DNA of 64,000 bases. Source: Kutzneria sp. CA-103260. GTDB taxonomy: Bacteria > Actinomycetota > Actinomycetes > Mycobacteriales > Pseudonocardiaceae. Position numbers and translations under genes: made by a program. The DNA lies in NCBI RefSeq assembly GCF_018263855.1, contig NZ_CP073318.1, positions 7,316,001-7,380,000 on the forward strand, given 5' to 3'. Below the pieces are notes generated by a model. That model did no database searches, was not told the DNA's origin, and saw nothing but the letters and a program-made list of their open reading frames with translations. This document shows positions 41,539 to 50,543 of this stretch, piece after piece. Positions within the stretch are counted from its first letter, which is position 1; each line of letters starts with the position of its first letter.

Positions 41539-42711
41539 ATGACCGTCCCCAACGTGACCGAACCACGCAAGCGGTTCGCGTACGACCTCACCCAGCGAGG
41601 ACTGCTGCGGGACCCGCAGCTGCACGCGGCGTTCGACCAGGTGCCGCGCGAAGCCTTTCTCCGCCACTTCTTCCGGCCGGCGCTGGACGGAACGTCCTAC
41701 GACACGGTCGACTTCCGGCATCCCGCATGGCTGGACATGGTGTACAGCGACCGCGCCTGGCCCATCCAGCTCGACGGTCGCGTCTGCGCGTGGGAGCTTC
41801 CGCGTGGCTGTCGGTCGATCAAGGGCTTACCCACCAGCACAAGCACATCGCCGAGTCTGGCCGCGATGATGATCGAGCAGCTCGAGCTGCGCTGCGGGCA
41901 CCGCGTGCTGGAGATCGGGACCGGCAGCGGCTACACGACGGCCGTGCTCTGCCACCGGCTCGGCTCTCCGCTGGTGACGTCGATCGACATCGACCCGGCG
42001 CTGGTCGACCGGGCACGTGCCCAGCTGGACAGCTGTGGCTACTACCCGGCCCTCGGCATCTCCGACCAGGTCAGCAGCGACCCGGGCAACGACCCCTACG
42101 ACTGTCTGATCGCCACCTGCGGCGTGCCCGCGATACCGGCCGACTGGCTCGGACAGGTCCGCCCCACCGGCGTGATTCTCGCGCAGATCTACCGGGAACT
42201 CGGCGTCAACGCGCTCGTCCGCCTCACCGTCGACGACGAGCGCTCGGCGCGGGGCTTCTTCCTGCCGTATCAGGGTGGCTTCGCCCCGACCCGGTCGTAC
42301 CGGCCGGTCGACCCGGGCCAGCGCTTCCGGCGCGCCATCCACGAACACGGCACGGTCCGCCCGACCGAGCCGGAACTGGCGCTGGCGCTGCCCAACCAGA
42401 CGGCGTCCCTCGTCATGCTCGCCGGACTGCTGATGCCCGGGGTGGCTCGGTTGGACCTTCGGCCGCTGTCCCGTGAGCCGCAGACCTGGCTGTTCCACCC
42501 CGACGGCTCATGGGCGTGCCACAACACCAGGAGCCACACCGTCGAACAGCACGGTCCCCGCCTCCTGTGGGACAACGTCGAACGCATATACCGCGAGTGG
42601 TGCGCCCTCGGTCGGCCGTCGCGCGAGCGCTTCGGGCTCACGGTCACCACCGAGTTCCAGTGGCTGTGGCTGGATTCTCCCGGCAGCGATCACCAGTGGG
42701 TGTTGCCCTGA
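41539..42711 (+). CDS. PIMT-like (protein-L-isoaspartate O-methyltransferase family) methyltransferase
   Basis: The gene encodes about 390 aa. The PCMT core is clear: helix RKRFAYDLTQRGLLRD, PREAFLRHFF, PTSTSTSPSLAAMMIEQLEL (cf. isoAsp motif TISxPxxxAxML), SAM motif I VLEIGTGSGYTTAVL and acidic SIDIDPAL. Beyond residue 220 it carries a C-terminal extension of about 170 residues absent from housekeeping PIMT. This is the build of RiPP-associated PIMT homologues, which methylate Asp and yield aspartimide or isoAsp. It lies 73 bp upstream of regulator B. The start at 41539 gives the typical N-terminus; ATG 41443 is possible. Confidence 0.82.
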   Translation: MTVPNVTEPRKRFAYDLTQRGLLRDPQLHAAFDQVPREAFLRHFFRPALDGTSYDTVDFRHPAWLDMVYSDRAWPIQLDGRVCAWELPRGCRSIKGLPTSTSTSPSLAAMMIEQLELRCGHRVLEIGTGSGYTTAVLCHRLGSPLVTSIDIDPALVDRARAQLDSCGYYPALGISDQVSSDPGNDPYDCLIATCGVPAIPADWLGQVRPTGVILAQIYRELGVNALVRLTVDDERSARGFFLPYQGGFAPTRSYRPVDPGQRFRRAIHEHGTVRPTEPELALALPNQTASLVMLAGLLMPGVARLDLRPLSREPQTWLFHPDGSWACHNTRSHTVEQHGPRLLWDNVERIYREWCALGRPSRERFGLTVTTEFQWLWLDSPGSDHQWVLP

Positions 42712-42783
42712 GTGGGACCGCACGCGTGACGCGGCACGGACTTCGCCCGCCGACCACCACCATCGTCCTGGAGAAGGGAACCG

Positions 42784-45102
42784 ATGCCACCGCAGTGGCA
42801 GGGCCGGCTGCCCGGCAGCGCGACGAACTTCGTGAGCCGTCGTCGAGAGCTCGCCGCCGCCCGCAAGTTGCTGTCGACCAGTCGTCTGGTCACGATGACG
42901 GGCGTTTCGGGCATCGGCAAGTCCCGGCTGGCGCTGCGCCTGGCGATGGATGTGCGACCGGCGTTTCCCGACGGCGTCTGGCTGGTCGAGCTGGCCGGAT
43001 GTGACAACGCCGAGCTGCTCGCCGAGACCGTCGCGGCCGATCTCGACGTGGACCACCGGGGCGGGTCACCCGTCGTGCACACGTTGTCCGCGTTCCTCGC
43101 GGACAAGAGGATTCTGCTGGTGCTGGATCACTGTGACGGGCTGCCGGCCGCGTGCACGACGCTGATCCGAGCATTGCTCGCGGCCGCGCCGCGGCTGCAC
43201 GTCCTCGTCACGAGCCGGAACGCGTTGCGGCTGGGCGGCGAGCGCGTCTTCCCGGTGCCGCCCTTGACGGTGCCGCACCTGGACCGGCTGCCGCCCGCCA
43301 CCGGGCTGAATCACTACGGAGCGGTTCGCCTCTTCGCGGCACGGGCGACCGCGGCCCAGCCCGGATTCGTCGTCGACGAGAGCAACTGGGCCGACGTCGC
43401 CTGGATCTGCCGGCGGGTGGACGGAATTCCGCTGGCCGTCGAGCTCGCGGCCGCGCAGTTGCGCGCGATGCCGTTGCGCCGGTTGGTCGACCTGCTCGAC
43501 GCGCACTTCCGCGAGCGCACCAAGGCGGTCGAACTGGCTGCGCCGCACCGGTTGCGGCCGCAGCCGGTGATCGACTGGGTCTTCGATCTGTGTTCGCCGG
43601 CGGAACGCCAGGTGTGGAAGCGGTTGTCGGTCTTCACCGGCAGCTGCGACCTCGCCGCCGCCGAGGCGGTCTGCGGAGGCGAGGACGTCCGCGTCGACGA
43701 GGTGGCCGGCATCGTGACGAGCCTGCTGGACAAGGGAATCGTGCACCGCCGTCAGGACGGCACCACGGACGAGGGGATCCGCTACCAGCTGCTCGCCCCG
43801 ATGCGCCAGTACGGCCTGGAGCACCGGTCCAGGCCCACGCGGCGGCCGGATCCGAGGGTCCGTCACCGCGACCACTACCTGAGCCTGGTGACCGTCGCCG
43901 GCACGGACTGGTTCAGTTCGCGCCAGGCGCTGTGGAGCGACCGACTCCGCAAGGAACGCGACAATCTGCGGACCGCGATCGCCTCCTGCCTGACCGAACG
44001 CGGCAAGTCCGCGCCCGCGCTGCGGATCACTTCGACATTGCTGCACTTCTGGCTTGTCACCGGCGAACTGCACGAGGGCCGGTACTGGCTCGACCGGGCG
44101 ATCGCGGCCGACCCCTCCCCCACCGCCGAGCGCGCCAACGCCCTGTCCGCACGGGCCATACTCACGACGCTGATGGGCGACGCGCCCCAGGCCCGGTCGT
44201 CGCTCACGGAGGCGGAGGAACTGGCGCGGCGACTGAACGATCGGCGTTCGCAGGCGTACACGCAGCTGGGTCTGTCGATGCTGACCACCCACCGGGGCGA
44301 CCTCGCCGGCGCCGTGATCCTCGCCGAGAAGGCCCTCGCGGGATTCCGCGACACCGACGACCTCGCCGGGGCGCACGCCGCCCTCTCGCAGCTGGCCGTC
44401 GACGCGGCGCTGCTGGGCGACTCCACCGCGGTCGGTCGGGCCGAGGAAGGTCTCGTGCTGTGCATCACGAGGCAGGCCGCCCGCGCCATGCCGCACGCGC
44501 TGTGGGTCGCGGCGTTCGCCGCCTGGCGGCGCGACGAGTTGCGGCGGGCCACCGCCCTGGCCCAGAGCGCACTGCGACTGCTCCGTCCGGGCAACGATCG
44601 ACTGGCCGTCGCGCTGACGCTGAAGCTGTTGGCATGGACGGCGATCGGGCAGAACCAGCACACGAAGGCGGCCCGGCTGCTCGGCGCCAGCTCCTCACGT
44701 TGGCTGCCGGCCGAACTGGCGGTGGTGCAGTCGCAGCACTACGCGGCGTTCGACCACCGATGTGAGAACGGATCACGTCAGAGCCTGGGGGACCACCAGT
44801 TCGCCACCGTCTACCACCAGGGCGCCCAACTCGGCATCGATCAGGCGATCGGCTACGGCCTGGGCATGCCGGCGGCCGACCGGCCGCCCGCCGAGTGGAC
44901 GCGCCCGCACGGAGCACGCTCGCTCACCCAGCGGGAACGACAGGTCGCCGAACTGGTCGCGCGGGGCATGCGGAACAAGGACATCGCGGCCACCCTGCTC
45001 ATCGCGCGACGCACGGCCGAGGCACACGTCGAGAGCATCCTCACCAAGTTCGGCTTCACCACCAGGGCCGAGATCACGGCGTGGATCGCCGGAACCGAAT
45101 GA
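42784..45102 (+). CDS. NB-ARC/LuxR-type transcriptional regulator, paralogue B
   Basis: The gene encodes 772 aa. The domain order is the same as paralogue A: NTPase (TGVSGIGKSRLALRLAMDV; RILLVLDHCDGL), GIPLAVELAAAQLR, helical repeats, and a C-terminal helix-turn-helix (LTQRERQVAELVARGMRNKD ... RTAEAHVESILTKFGF). GGAGAAGGGAACCG gives a strong ribosome-binding site. It follows the PIMT-like gene by 73 bp and is probably cotranscribed with it. It is likely to regulate the surrounding RiPP or protease genes. Confidence 0.88.
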   Translation: MPPQWQGRLPGSATNFVSRRRELAAARKLLSTSRLVTMTGVSGIGKSRLALRLAMDVRPAFPDGVWLVELAGCDNAELLAETVAADLDVDHRGGSPVVHTLSAFLADKRILLVLDHCDGLPAACTTLIRALLAAAPRLHVLVTSRNALRLGGERVFPVPPLTVPHLDRLPPATGLNHYGAVRLFAARATAAQPGFVVDESNWADVAWICRRVDGIPLAVELAAAQLRAMPLRRLVDLLDAHFRERTKAVELAAPHRLRPQPVIDWVFDLCSPAERQVWKRLSVFTGSCDLAAAEAVCGGEDVRVDEVAGIVTSLLDKGIVHRRQDGTTDEGIRYQLLAPMRQYGLEHRSRPTRRPDPRVRHRDHYLSLVTVAGTDWFSSRQALWSDRLRKERDNLRTAIASCLTERGKSAPALRITSTLLHFWLVTGELHEGRYWLDRAIAADPSPTAERANALSARAILTTLMGDAPQARSSLTEAEELARRLNDRRSQAYTQLGLSMLTTHRGDLAGAVILAEKALAGFRDTDDLAGAHAALSQLAVDAALLGDSTAVGRAEEGLVLCITRQAARAMPHALWVAAFAAWRRDELRRATALAQSALRLLRPGNDRLAVALTLKLLAWTAIGQNQHTKAARLLGASSSRWLPAELAVVQSQHYAAFDHRCENGSRQSLGDHQFATVYHQGAQLGIDQAIGYGLGMPAADRPPAEWTRPHGARSLTQRERQVAELVARGMRNKDIAATLLIARRTAEAHVESILTKFGFTTRAEITAWIAGTE

Positions 45103-45454
45103 TCCGACAATCCCTCGTTTCCCCGCCGCACGTGCGCGGCAACGCCCGGCGAGCGAGTAGGTAGTTCTCCCGTAGCCCGCCCCGGCGACGCACGACACAC
45201 TCACACTCGCTCGTGCATGCGGGTTCACTCGATATTCAGCAGTCAGCGAACGAGGTCATGACGACTGACACTCGACAACAGCAGTCTGGCCGAGGTCGGT
45301 GGCATGGCGGCGAAGCGTTGGCGGGTAATGGCCTCTGACGCGATCCCGCCATCAAACGTCATTCCGAGGATGGTCATGTCCCCGTCACGATCTCGCTTAC
45401 CACTATCCAACCAACCGATGAGACCACCGTTTCATCCTGTAGAGACGAGGGATC
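45103..45454. other. Upstream region of the subtilase gene
   Basis: No gene is supported. It contains the second copy of AGGTAGTTCTCCCGT and, near 45400-45440, the probable subtilase promoter. GAGGG before ATG 45455 is the ribosome-binding site. Confidence 0.45.
45159..45173 (+). promoter_or_regulatory. Shared 15-bp motif, copy 2
   Basis: An exact copy of the motif at 39508-39522, here 57 bp after the stop of regulator B and 282 bp before the subtilase start. The surrounding bases also agree partly (CGCCCCGG follows both copies within 15 bp). Confidence 0.45.
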
Positions 45455-48400
45455 ATGACGGCTGAACAACACCGCGGCCACAGTCGGCCACAGTCCGGCT
45501 GGCGGGCCACGCTGGTGATCACCCTCGGCGTGCTGACCGCCTCCCTGCTGACCACGGTCGTTCCGGCGACCACGTCCGCCGCCCCCGTCGCGTCAAGCGG
45601 CGCCGAAGTGCCCGGCGCCCGGCCGGCGCCGTCCCACCGGATCACCCTGGTGACCGGCGACGTGGTGACCTACACCGCGCCCGCCGACACCGCGCCCTCG
45701 GCCACGGTCGAGCCGGCGCCCAGGTCCGGACCGTCTCCGGTGTTCTCCATCGGCTCCGGACCCAACGGCTACTACGTGATCCCGTCCGACGCGTCCCCGT
45801 ACGTGGCCTCGGGGCTGCTCGACCGCGAGCTGTTCGATGTCAAGGAACTCGTCGCCGAGGGACTCGACGACTCCTCGGTCAGGACACTGCCGTTGATCCT
45901 CGGGTACGGGGACCATCCGTCCGGCGACACCCTTTCCCGCCGGGCGCATTCCCTGCCCTCGGCGGACAAGGAGCTGCCGCTGCCCAGCGCGGAAGCGGCC
46001 GCGGTCCGGGTCGACCGGGGCGGTCTCACCGGCTTCTGGCAGGCACTCGTCGGCGCGCAGGGGGACTCGCGGTTCAGCCCGCACACGCCGACCAGCCACA
46101 TCAGCACCGACCACATCAGCAAGGTGTCGCTGGACCGCCGGGTCCGAGCCAGCTCGGACCAACAACAGCAGCCAGGCGCCCAGCAACAAGCCACCCAGCA
46201 GAAAGCCACCCAGCAGCAAGGCACCCAGCAGATCGGCGCGCCCGCGGCGTGGGCGGCCGGACTGGACGGCGCCGGCGTGAAGGTCGCCGTGCTGGACACC
46301 GGCATCGACACCAGCCATCCCGACCTGGCCGGCCGGGTCGTCGACGCCGCCAACTTCACCTCGGATCCCGACACCGGCGACGGTTTCGGCCACGGCACGC
46401 ATGTCGCCGCCATCCTCGCCGGCTCGGGGGCGGCCTCCGGCGGCCAGTACCGTGGTGTGGCCGACGGTGTGCAGCTGCTCAACGGCAAGGTGCTCGACAA
46501 TGACGGCTACGGCACGGAATCCAGTGTGATGGCCGGCATGCAGTGGGCGGTCCAGGCCGGCGCGCGGATCGTCAACATGAGCCTCGGCGCCGGCGTGACG
46601 GACGGCACCGACCCGCTCAGCACGTTGCTGGACAACCTCACCGCACAGACCGGAGTGTTGTTCGTGGTCGCCGCCGGCAACGACGGCGCGGCCATGCAGG
46701 TGGAAACGCCGGCGGCGGCGGCCTCGGCGCTGGCGGTCGGCGCCGTCGACTCGTCCTACCACATGGCGAGCTTCTCCAGCGCCGGACCTCGCCTGCAGGA
46801 CGCGGCGGTCAAGCCGGAGGTGACCGCGCCGGGCGTCGGCATCATCGCCGCCCGCGCGCACAACACCTCGCTGGGCAGTCCTGTCGATGACAAGTACACC
46901 AAGATGTCCGGCACCTCCATGGCCACCCCGCACGTGGCCGGCACGGCGGCGTTGTTCGCGCAGTCCCATCCGAGCTGGCACGCCGCCGAGCTGAAGGCGC
47001 TGCTCACCTCCAGCGCGAAGGACACCGGCGCGCCGTGGTATCAGCAGGGCACCGGCTGCGTCGACGTGCCCAACGCGATGGGCAGCGCGGCGCTCGGCCC
47101 GCCCGCGGTCTCGCTGGGACGACTGTCCAACAAGGACGGCAAGACGACGCGCGCGGTGACGTACACCAATCTCACCGACAAGCCCGTCGAGCTGTCCGTG
47201 GCCGTGTCCATGAACGAATGGGACGGCGACCACGCGTCCGCCGGCTCCGCCCGACTGGACAAGACATCCGTCGCCATACCGGCCAACGGCCAGGCCACTG
47301 TCAACCTGGCCGTGGACACCGCGGCCGGCCCCACCGGTCCCTACGGCGGCGCGATCACCGCGACCACTCGCGACGGCGTGCCGATCCGCAGCGGCGTCAG
47401 CTTCTACTCCGAGTCCCGCACGTTCCCGCTGACAGCCACCGTGACCGACTCACGCGGCGCTGCGACGACACCGTCCGGCGCACAGCTGACCATCACGCGC
47501 GACGACTACGACTGGGCACATCCCAACGCCAACGATCCGTTCATCCCGCCGGTGCTCGCGATGCCGTTGACGAACGGCACCGGCACCATCCAGGTGCCCG
47601 CGGGCAGGTACTCGACATCGACGGTCACGATGGAGCAGGACACGACCATCCGGCGGGCGAACCTCCTGGTGGCCGCGGAGACCACTGTGGACGGACCGAC
47701 GACCATCTCGCTCGACGCGCGCAAGGCCGTGCCGGTCGGCGCCTCGACGGGGCAGCCGACGGATCTGCAGGAGCAGTTCGTCTCGGTGCAGCGTGATCTG
47801 CCCAACGACCTGCTGCCCGCGTCCAGTGCCTTCCTCGCTCCCGCGATGGGATGGCAGACCTATGTGACGCCAACCGCCCCGACGCGGCGCGGATCGATCT
47901 CTGCGGCGGATCGGTTGACACTGAGCCAGTCGGTGGTGGACATGGAGGTGCGCACACCGAGCCGGGTGGCGCTGCATCCGCTCTACGACCCGGCCGGTGT
48001 CACCGGCAAACTCCCCACGGAGGCGGTCGCTTCGCCGGCGTTGGTCGGATCCCCGAACGCGGCGGACTTCGACGCGGCCGCCGTCAAGAACAAGCTCGCC
48101 GTGGTGGGCCTCACCGTGCCACCGGGCACGGCGAACCCGAGCACCTACCTGTGGCAGGCGGTGCAGCAGGCGGCGAGCGCGGCAAGCCAGCGGGGTGCTC
48201 TCGCCCTCGTGCCGTACGTCGACGCCGCGGACGCGTTGCCGATCACCGGTCTGAGCGGCGCCGCGCTCCCCGTGCTGTCGCTCAGCGGAAAGGAAGGACG
48301 GCAGCTGGCCGAACTCGCCAAGAGCGGAAGCAGCACGCTGTCACTGCGCACCAAGGCGCGGCCCGACTACATGGACAACCTGTTCTTCCGCGACCGCAAC

Positions 48401-49543
48401 GGCATCTCCGCGGACCAGGTTCGCAAGGTCGACCACGCGAGCATGGTCCAAGTGCCGACCCGGTACCACGGCGACCGGCCCGACCTGCTGTTCAAGAAGC
48501 AGTGGTTCGCCTTCCCCACCGACAACCCGTTCGGCATGGCACTGACCGGAACGCTGCTGCGTGGCCCCTCCTCGCTGACCGAGTACATCGGGCCGGCGGA
48601 CGACCACGTGTACTGGAAGCGGGCCGTGTCGGAGTTCGCCCCCGACGCCGCGGGGAACCCGGACCGGTCGACGATGTTCAGCCTGTACTCGAACGACGTG
48701 TTCCGCGGCGCCGGCCTCCGGCCGGTGGAGGACTGGTTCGAGGCGCCGATTCATGGCGGCGGTGCGCAACAGAGCGCGTCGCCGGCCAACGGCGCGGCGC
48801 CGGTGCTGTGCGCCCTCTGCCTCAGCGACACGGGGCGTTTCGTGCCGGCGTTGCAATGGATGGACTCGACACCGGGCCACACGGTCGACCCCTGGCAGAG
48901 CGGGCAGTACCTGCCTTCGGTGCATCTGTTCCAGGACGACAAGGAGATCCCGGCCATCGGCGGCCTGCCCATCGCCGTGCCCGAGTTCGCGCTGCCGAGC
49001 AGGAACGCGACCTACCGTCTCCAGACCGTGGACAGCCCGCCGTCGACACCGGCGTTCGGGTGGCCGAGCACGGCGATCCAGCGCACGGCCACCCAGACCA
49101 CCACGTCGTGGACCTTCCGGCCGCGACAGCCGGCCGGCCCGCTGGCACCGGGCTACCGCTGCCTGCAGGACTGGTCGGCATGTGCCTACCAACCGCTGCT
49201 CCAGGTCAACTACGACCTCGGCCTGGACCTGCTCAACCAGGCTCCGGCCGGCCGGCCGCACACCTTCGATGTCACCGTCGGCTACCACTCGGAGGCTCGG
49301 CCACCGGCCCAGGTCACCCAGTTGCAACTGTGGTACTCGACCAATGACGGCGGCAGCTGGCAGCAGGCGGCGGTGAGCGGCGGCGCGGGCCACTACCACG
49401 TTCACGTCACCAATCCGGCCCTGGGCGCCCTCGGGACGACCGGGTTCGTGTCGCTCCGGCTGGAGGCGTCGGATCTGGCGGGCAACCGGATGAACCAGAC
49501 CGTGCTGCGCGCCTACGCGCTCACCGACAAGCCGGTCGAATGA
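45455..49543 (+). CDS. Large secreted S8 subtilisin-like protease
   Basis: The gene encodes 1362 aa. It has a signal peptide (core VITLGVLTASLLTTVV, cleavage near TSAAP), a propeptide to about residue 235, a Gln-rich linker (236-259) and an S8 catalytic domain with the full triad: Asp281 (VAVLDTGIDTSHPD), His316 (GHGTHVAAILAG) and Ser488 (SGTSMATPHVAG). A PA-like insert and beta-sandwich domains occupy the last 850 residues. It is an extracellular endopeptidase. An SSI-type inhibitor gene faces its end. It may process secreted proteins or RiPP leaders; that is inference. The length is typical of actinobacterial multi-domain subtilases. Confidence 0.92.
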   Translation: MTAEQHRGHSRPQSGWRATLVITLGVLTASLLTTVVPATTSAAPVASSGAEVPGARPAPSHRITLVTGDVVTYTAPADTAPSATVEPAPRSGPSPVFSIGSGPNGYYVIPSDASPYVASGLLDRELFDVKELVAEGLDDSSVRTLPLILGYGDHPSGDTLSRRAHSLPSADKELPLPSAEAAAVRVDRGGLTGFWQALVGAQGDSRFSPHTPTSHISTDHISKVSLDRRVRASSDQQQQPGAQQQATQQKATQQQGTQQIGAPAAWAAGLDGAGVKVAVLDTGIDTSHPDLAGRVVDAANFTSDPDTGDGFGHGTHVAAILAGSGAASGGQYRGVADGVQLLNGKVLDNDGYGTESSVMAGMQWAVQAGARIVNMSLGAGVTDGTDPLSTLLDNLTAQTGVLFVVAAGNDGAAMQVETPAAAASALAVGAVDSSYHMASFSSAGPRLQDAAVKPEVTAPGVGIIAARAHNTSLGSPVDDKYTKMSGTSMATPHVAGTAALFAQSHPSWHAAELKALLTSSAKDTGAPWYQQGTGCVDVPNAMGSAALGPPAVSLGRLSNKDGKTTRAVTYTNLTDKPVELSVAVSMNEWDGDHASAGSARLDKTSVAIPANGQATVNLAVDTAAGPTGPYGGAITATTRDGVPIRSGVSFYSESRTFPLTATVTDSRGAATTPSGAQLTITRDDYDWAHPNANDPFIPPVLAMPLTNGTGTIQVPAGRYSTSTVTMEQDTTIRRANLLVAAETTVDGPTTISLDARKAVPVGASTGQPTDLQEQFVSVQRDLPNDLLPASSAFLAPAMGWQTYVTPTAPTRRGSISAADRLTLSQSVVDMEVRTPSRVALHPLYDPAGVTGKLPTEAVASPALVGSPNAADFDAAAVKNKLAVVGLTVPPGTANPSTYLWQAVQQAASAASQRGALALVPYVDAADALPITGLSGAALPVLSLSGKEGRQLAELAKSGSSTLSLRTKARPDYMDNLFFRDRNGISADQVRKVDHASMVQVPTRYHGDRPDLLFKKQWFAFPTDNPFGMALTGTLLRGPSSLTEYIGPADDHVYWKRAVSEFAPDAAGNPDRSTMFSLYSNDVFRGAGLRPVEDWFEAPIHGGGAQQSASPANGAAPVLCALCLSDTGRFVPALQWMDSTPGHTVDPWQSGQYLPSVHLFQDDKEIPAIGGLPIAVPEFALPSRNATYRLQTVDSPPSTPAFGWPSTAIQRTATQTTTSWTFRPRQPAGPLAPGYRCLQDWSACAYQPLLQVNYDLGLDLLNQAPAGRPHTFDVTVGYHSEARPPAQVTQLQLWYSTNDGGSWQQAAVSGGAGHYHVHVTNPALGALGTTGFVSLRLEASDLAGNRMNQTVLRAYALTDKPVE
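46160..46231 (+). repeat. Gln-rich linker microrepeat in the protease gene
   Basis: A roughly 15-bp unit (GCCACCCAGCAGAAA and variants) repeats about three times and encodes QQATQQKATQQQGTQQ between propeptide and catalytic domain. It is a low-complexity tract prone to length change. Confidence 0.7.
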
Positions 49544-49582
49544 CACGTCTCGAAGGAGAATGGCGGGCCTAGCGACGAGCGT

Positions 49583-49618
49583 GACGGGTGGTGCCACCCC
49601 TGCCGGGCACCACCCGTC
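49583..49618. terminator. Perfect 13-bp hairpin between protease and inhibitor genes
   Basis: GACGGGTGGTGCC (49583-49595) pairs exactly with GGCACCACCCGTC (49606-49618), loop 10 nt. It lies between converging stops and is probably bidirectional. Confidence 0.75.
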
Positions 49619-49666
49619 CGCACCCCGTGACCAGCCCGGGGTTGCCGTCCCCGATCCGCGAGGGGT

Positions 49667-50086
49667 TTACAGATCGAAGACAAGACCGGTGGCCAGCCGT
49701 AGCCTGCACTGGTTCACGAACGTCTTCCGGTAGTCCACGGTCGCCCCGTCCCACGTCCCGGTGGCACTGACGGTCACCGGGTCGTACAGTGCGGAGCCGG
49801 CCCCGCACACCCCCCGCACAGGATCGCCGGGAAGTCGGTCGAAGTCACCCGCCGCGGCGGTGATGTCGCGGCATGCCGCCTGGGCGTGCGGATGATCCCC
49901 TCCGACGGGATCGCACCGGAGCAGGCGCGTCTGTCTCCGCTCCTTGTCACCGACGCCCGTGACCGCTGTCAGCTGCACATACTCGGTATAGGCCGGTCCG
50001 ACGGCGTGCGGAACCGCGACTGCCGGCCGCTCCGCCATGACTCCACTCACGAGCACGATTGACGCAAACAATATTCGACACACCAT
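49667..50086 (-). CDS. SSI-family secreted subtilisin inhibitor
   Basis: The gene encodes 139 aa: a signal peptide (VCRILFASIVLVSGVMA) and one SSI domain. Conserved parts are LLRCDPVGGDHPHAQAACRD, AAAGDFDRLPGDP, LYDPVTVSATGTWDGATVDY and KTFVNQC, with four Cys for two disulfides. The reactive loop reads CGAGSALYDPV, three residues longer between Cys and the YDPV motif than the usual CPMVYDP, which would place Ala or a neighbour at P1. GGGGAG precedes ATG 50086. The gene converges with a subtilase and probably blocks it or competing proteases outside the cell. Confidence 0.88.
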   Translation of the reverse strand: MVCRILFASIVLVSGVMAERPAVAVPHAVGPAYTEYVQLTAVTGVGDKERRQTRLLRCDPVGGDHPHAQAACRDITAAAGDFDRLPGDPVRGVCGAGSALYDPVTVSATGTWDGATVDYRKTFVNQCRLRLATGLVFDL

Positions 50087-50543
50087 GCCACAACTCCCCA
50101 AACCTGTTCACCGTCACTACGGCATCCACGCCAGGAGCACCGGAGCACCATCTCTTCGGCCGAGGGTGGCACCTCTCACACATCTTCACCTGAACGGTCG
50201 GCCAGGGATCGCGATCGTCCACTAATCTGGCCACCGAGCGACCCAAACCTGGTCAGCATGGCGCTTCCGCGTCAAATGTCAAGGAATGCATCAGCCATCT
50301 ATCACAGCGCGACAACTACCACCGCAAACCACCCGGGCCACCAGCCGCCGAACGGATGAATAATCGAAGTGAGCGCGGTGACGCGCCGACACCGACCACT
50401 ACACCATTTCAGTGACAAATGCCCGATCCCACCACAACTATCCGATATTTACCCATGTAGAATCGATTCAGCGCGCGAACGCGACGCCGAATCGCGTGGC
50501 GGCCCCCTGGTTAGTGGAGCGCGAACAGGGCAGCCTAATTTGT
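50087..50543. other. Divergent intergenic region between SSI and sigma-factor genes
   Basis: No gene is supported. It is relatively AT-rich (50040-50100 and 50270-50460), consistent with promoters for both flanking genes. No clear palindrome was found. Confidence 0.4.
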
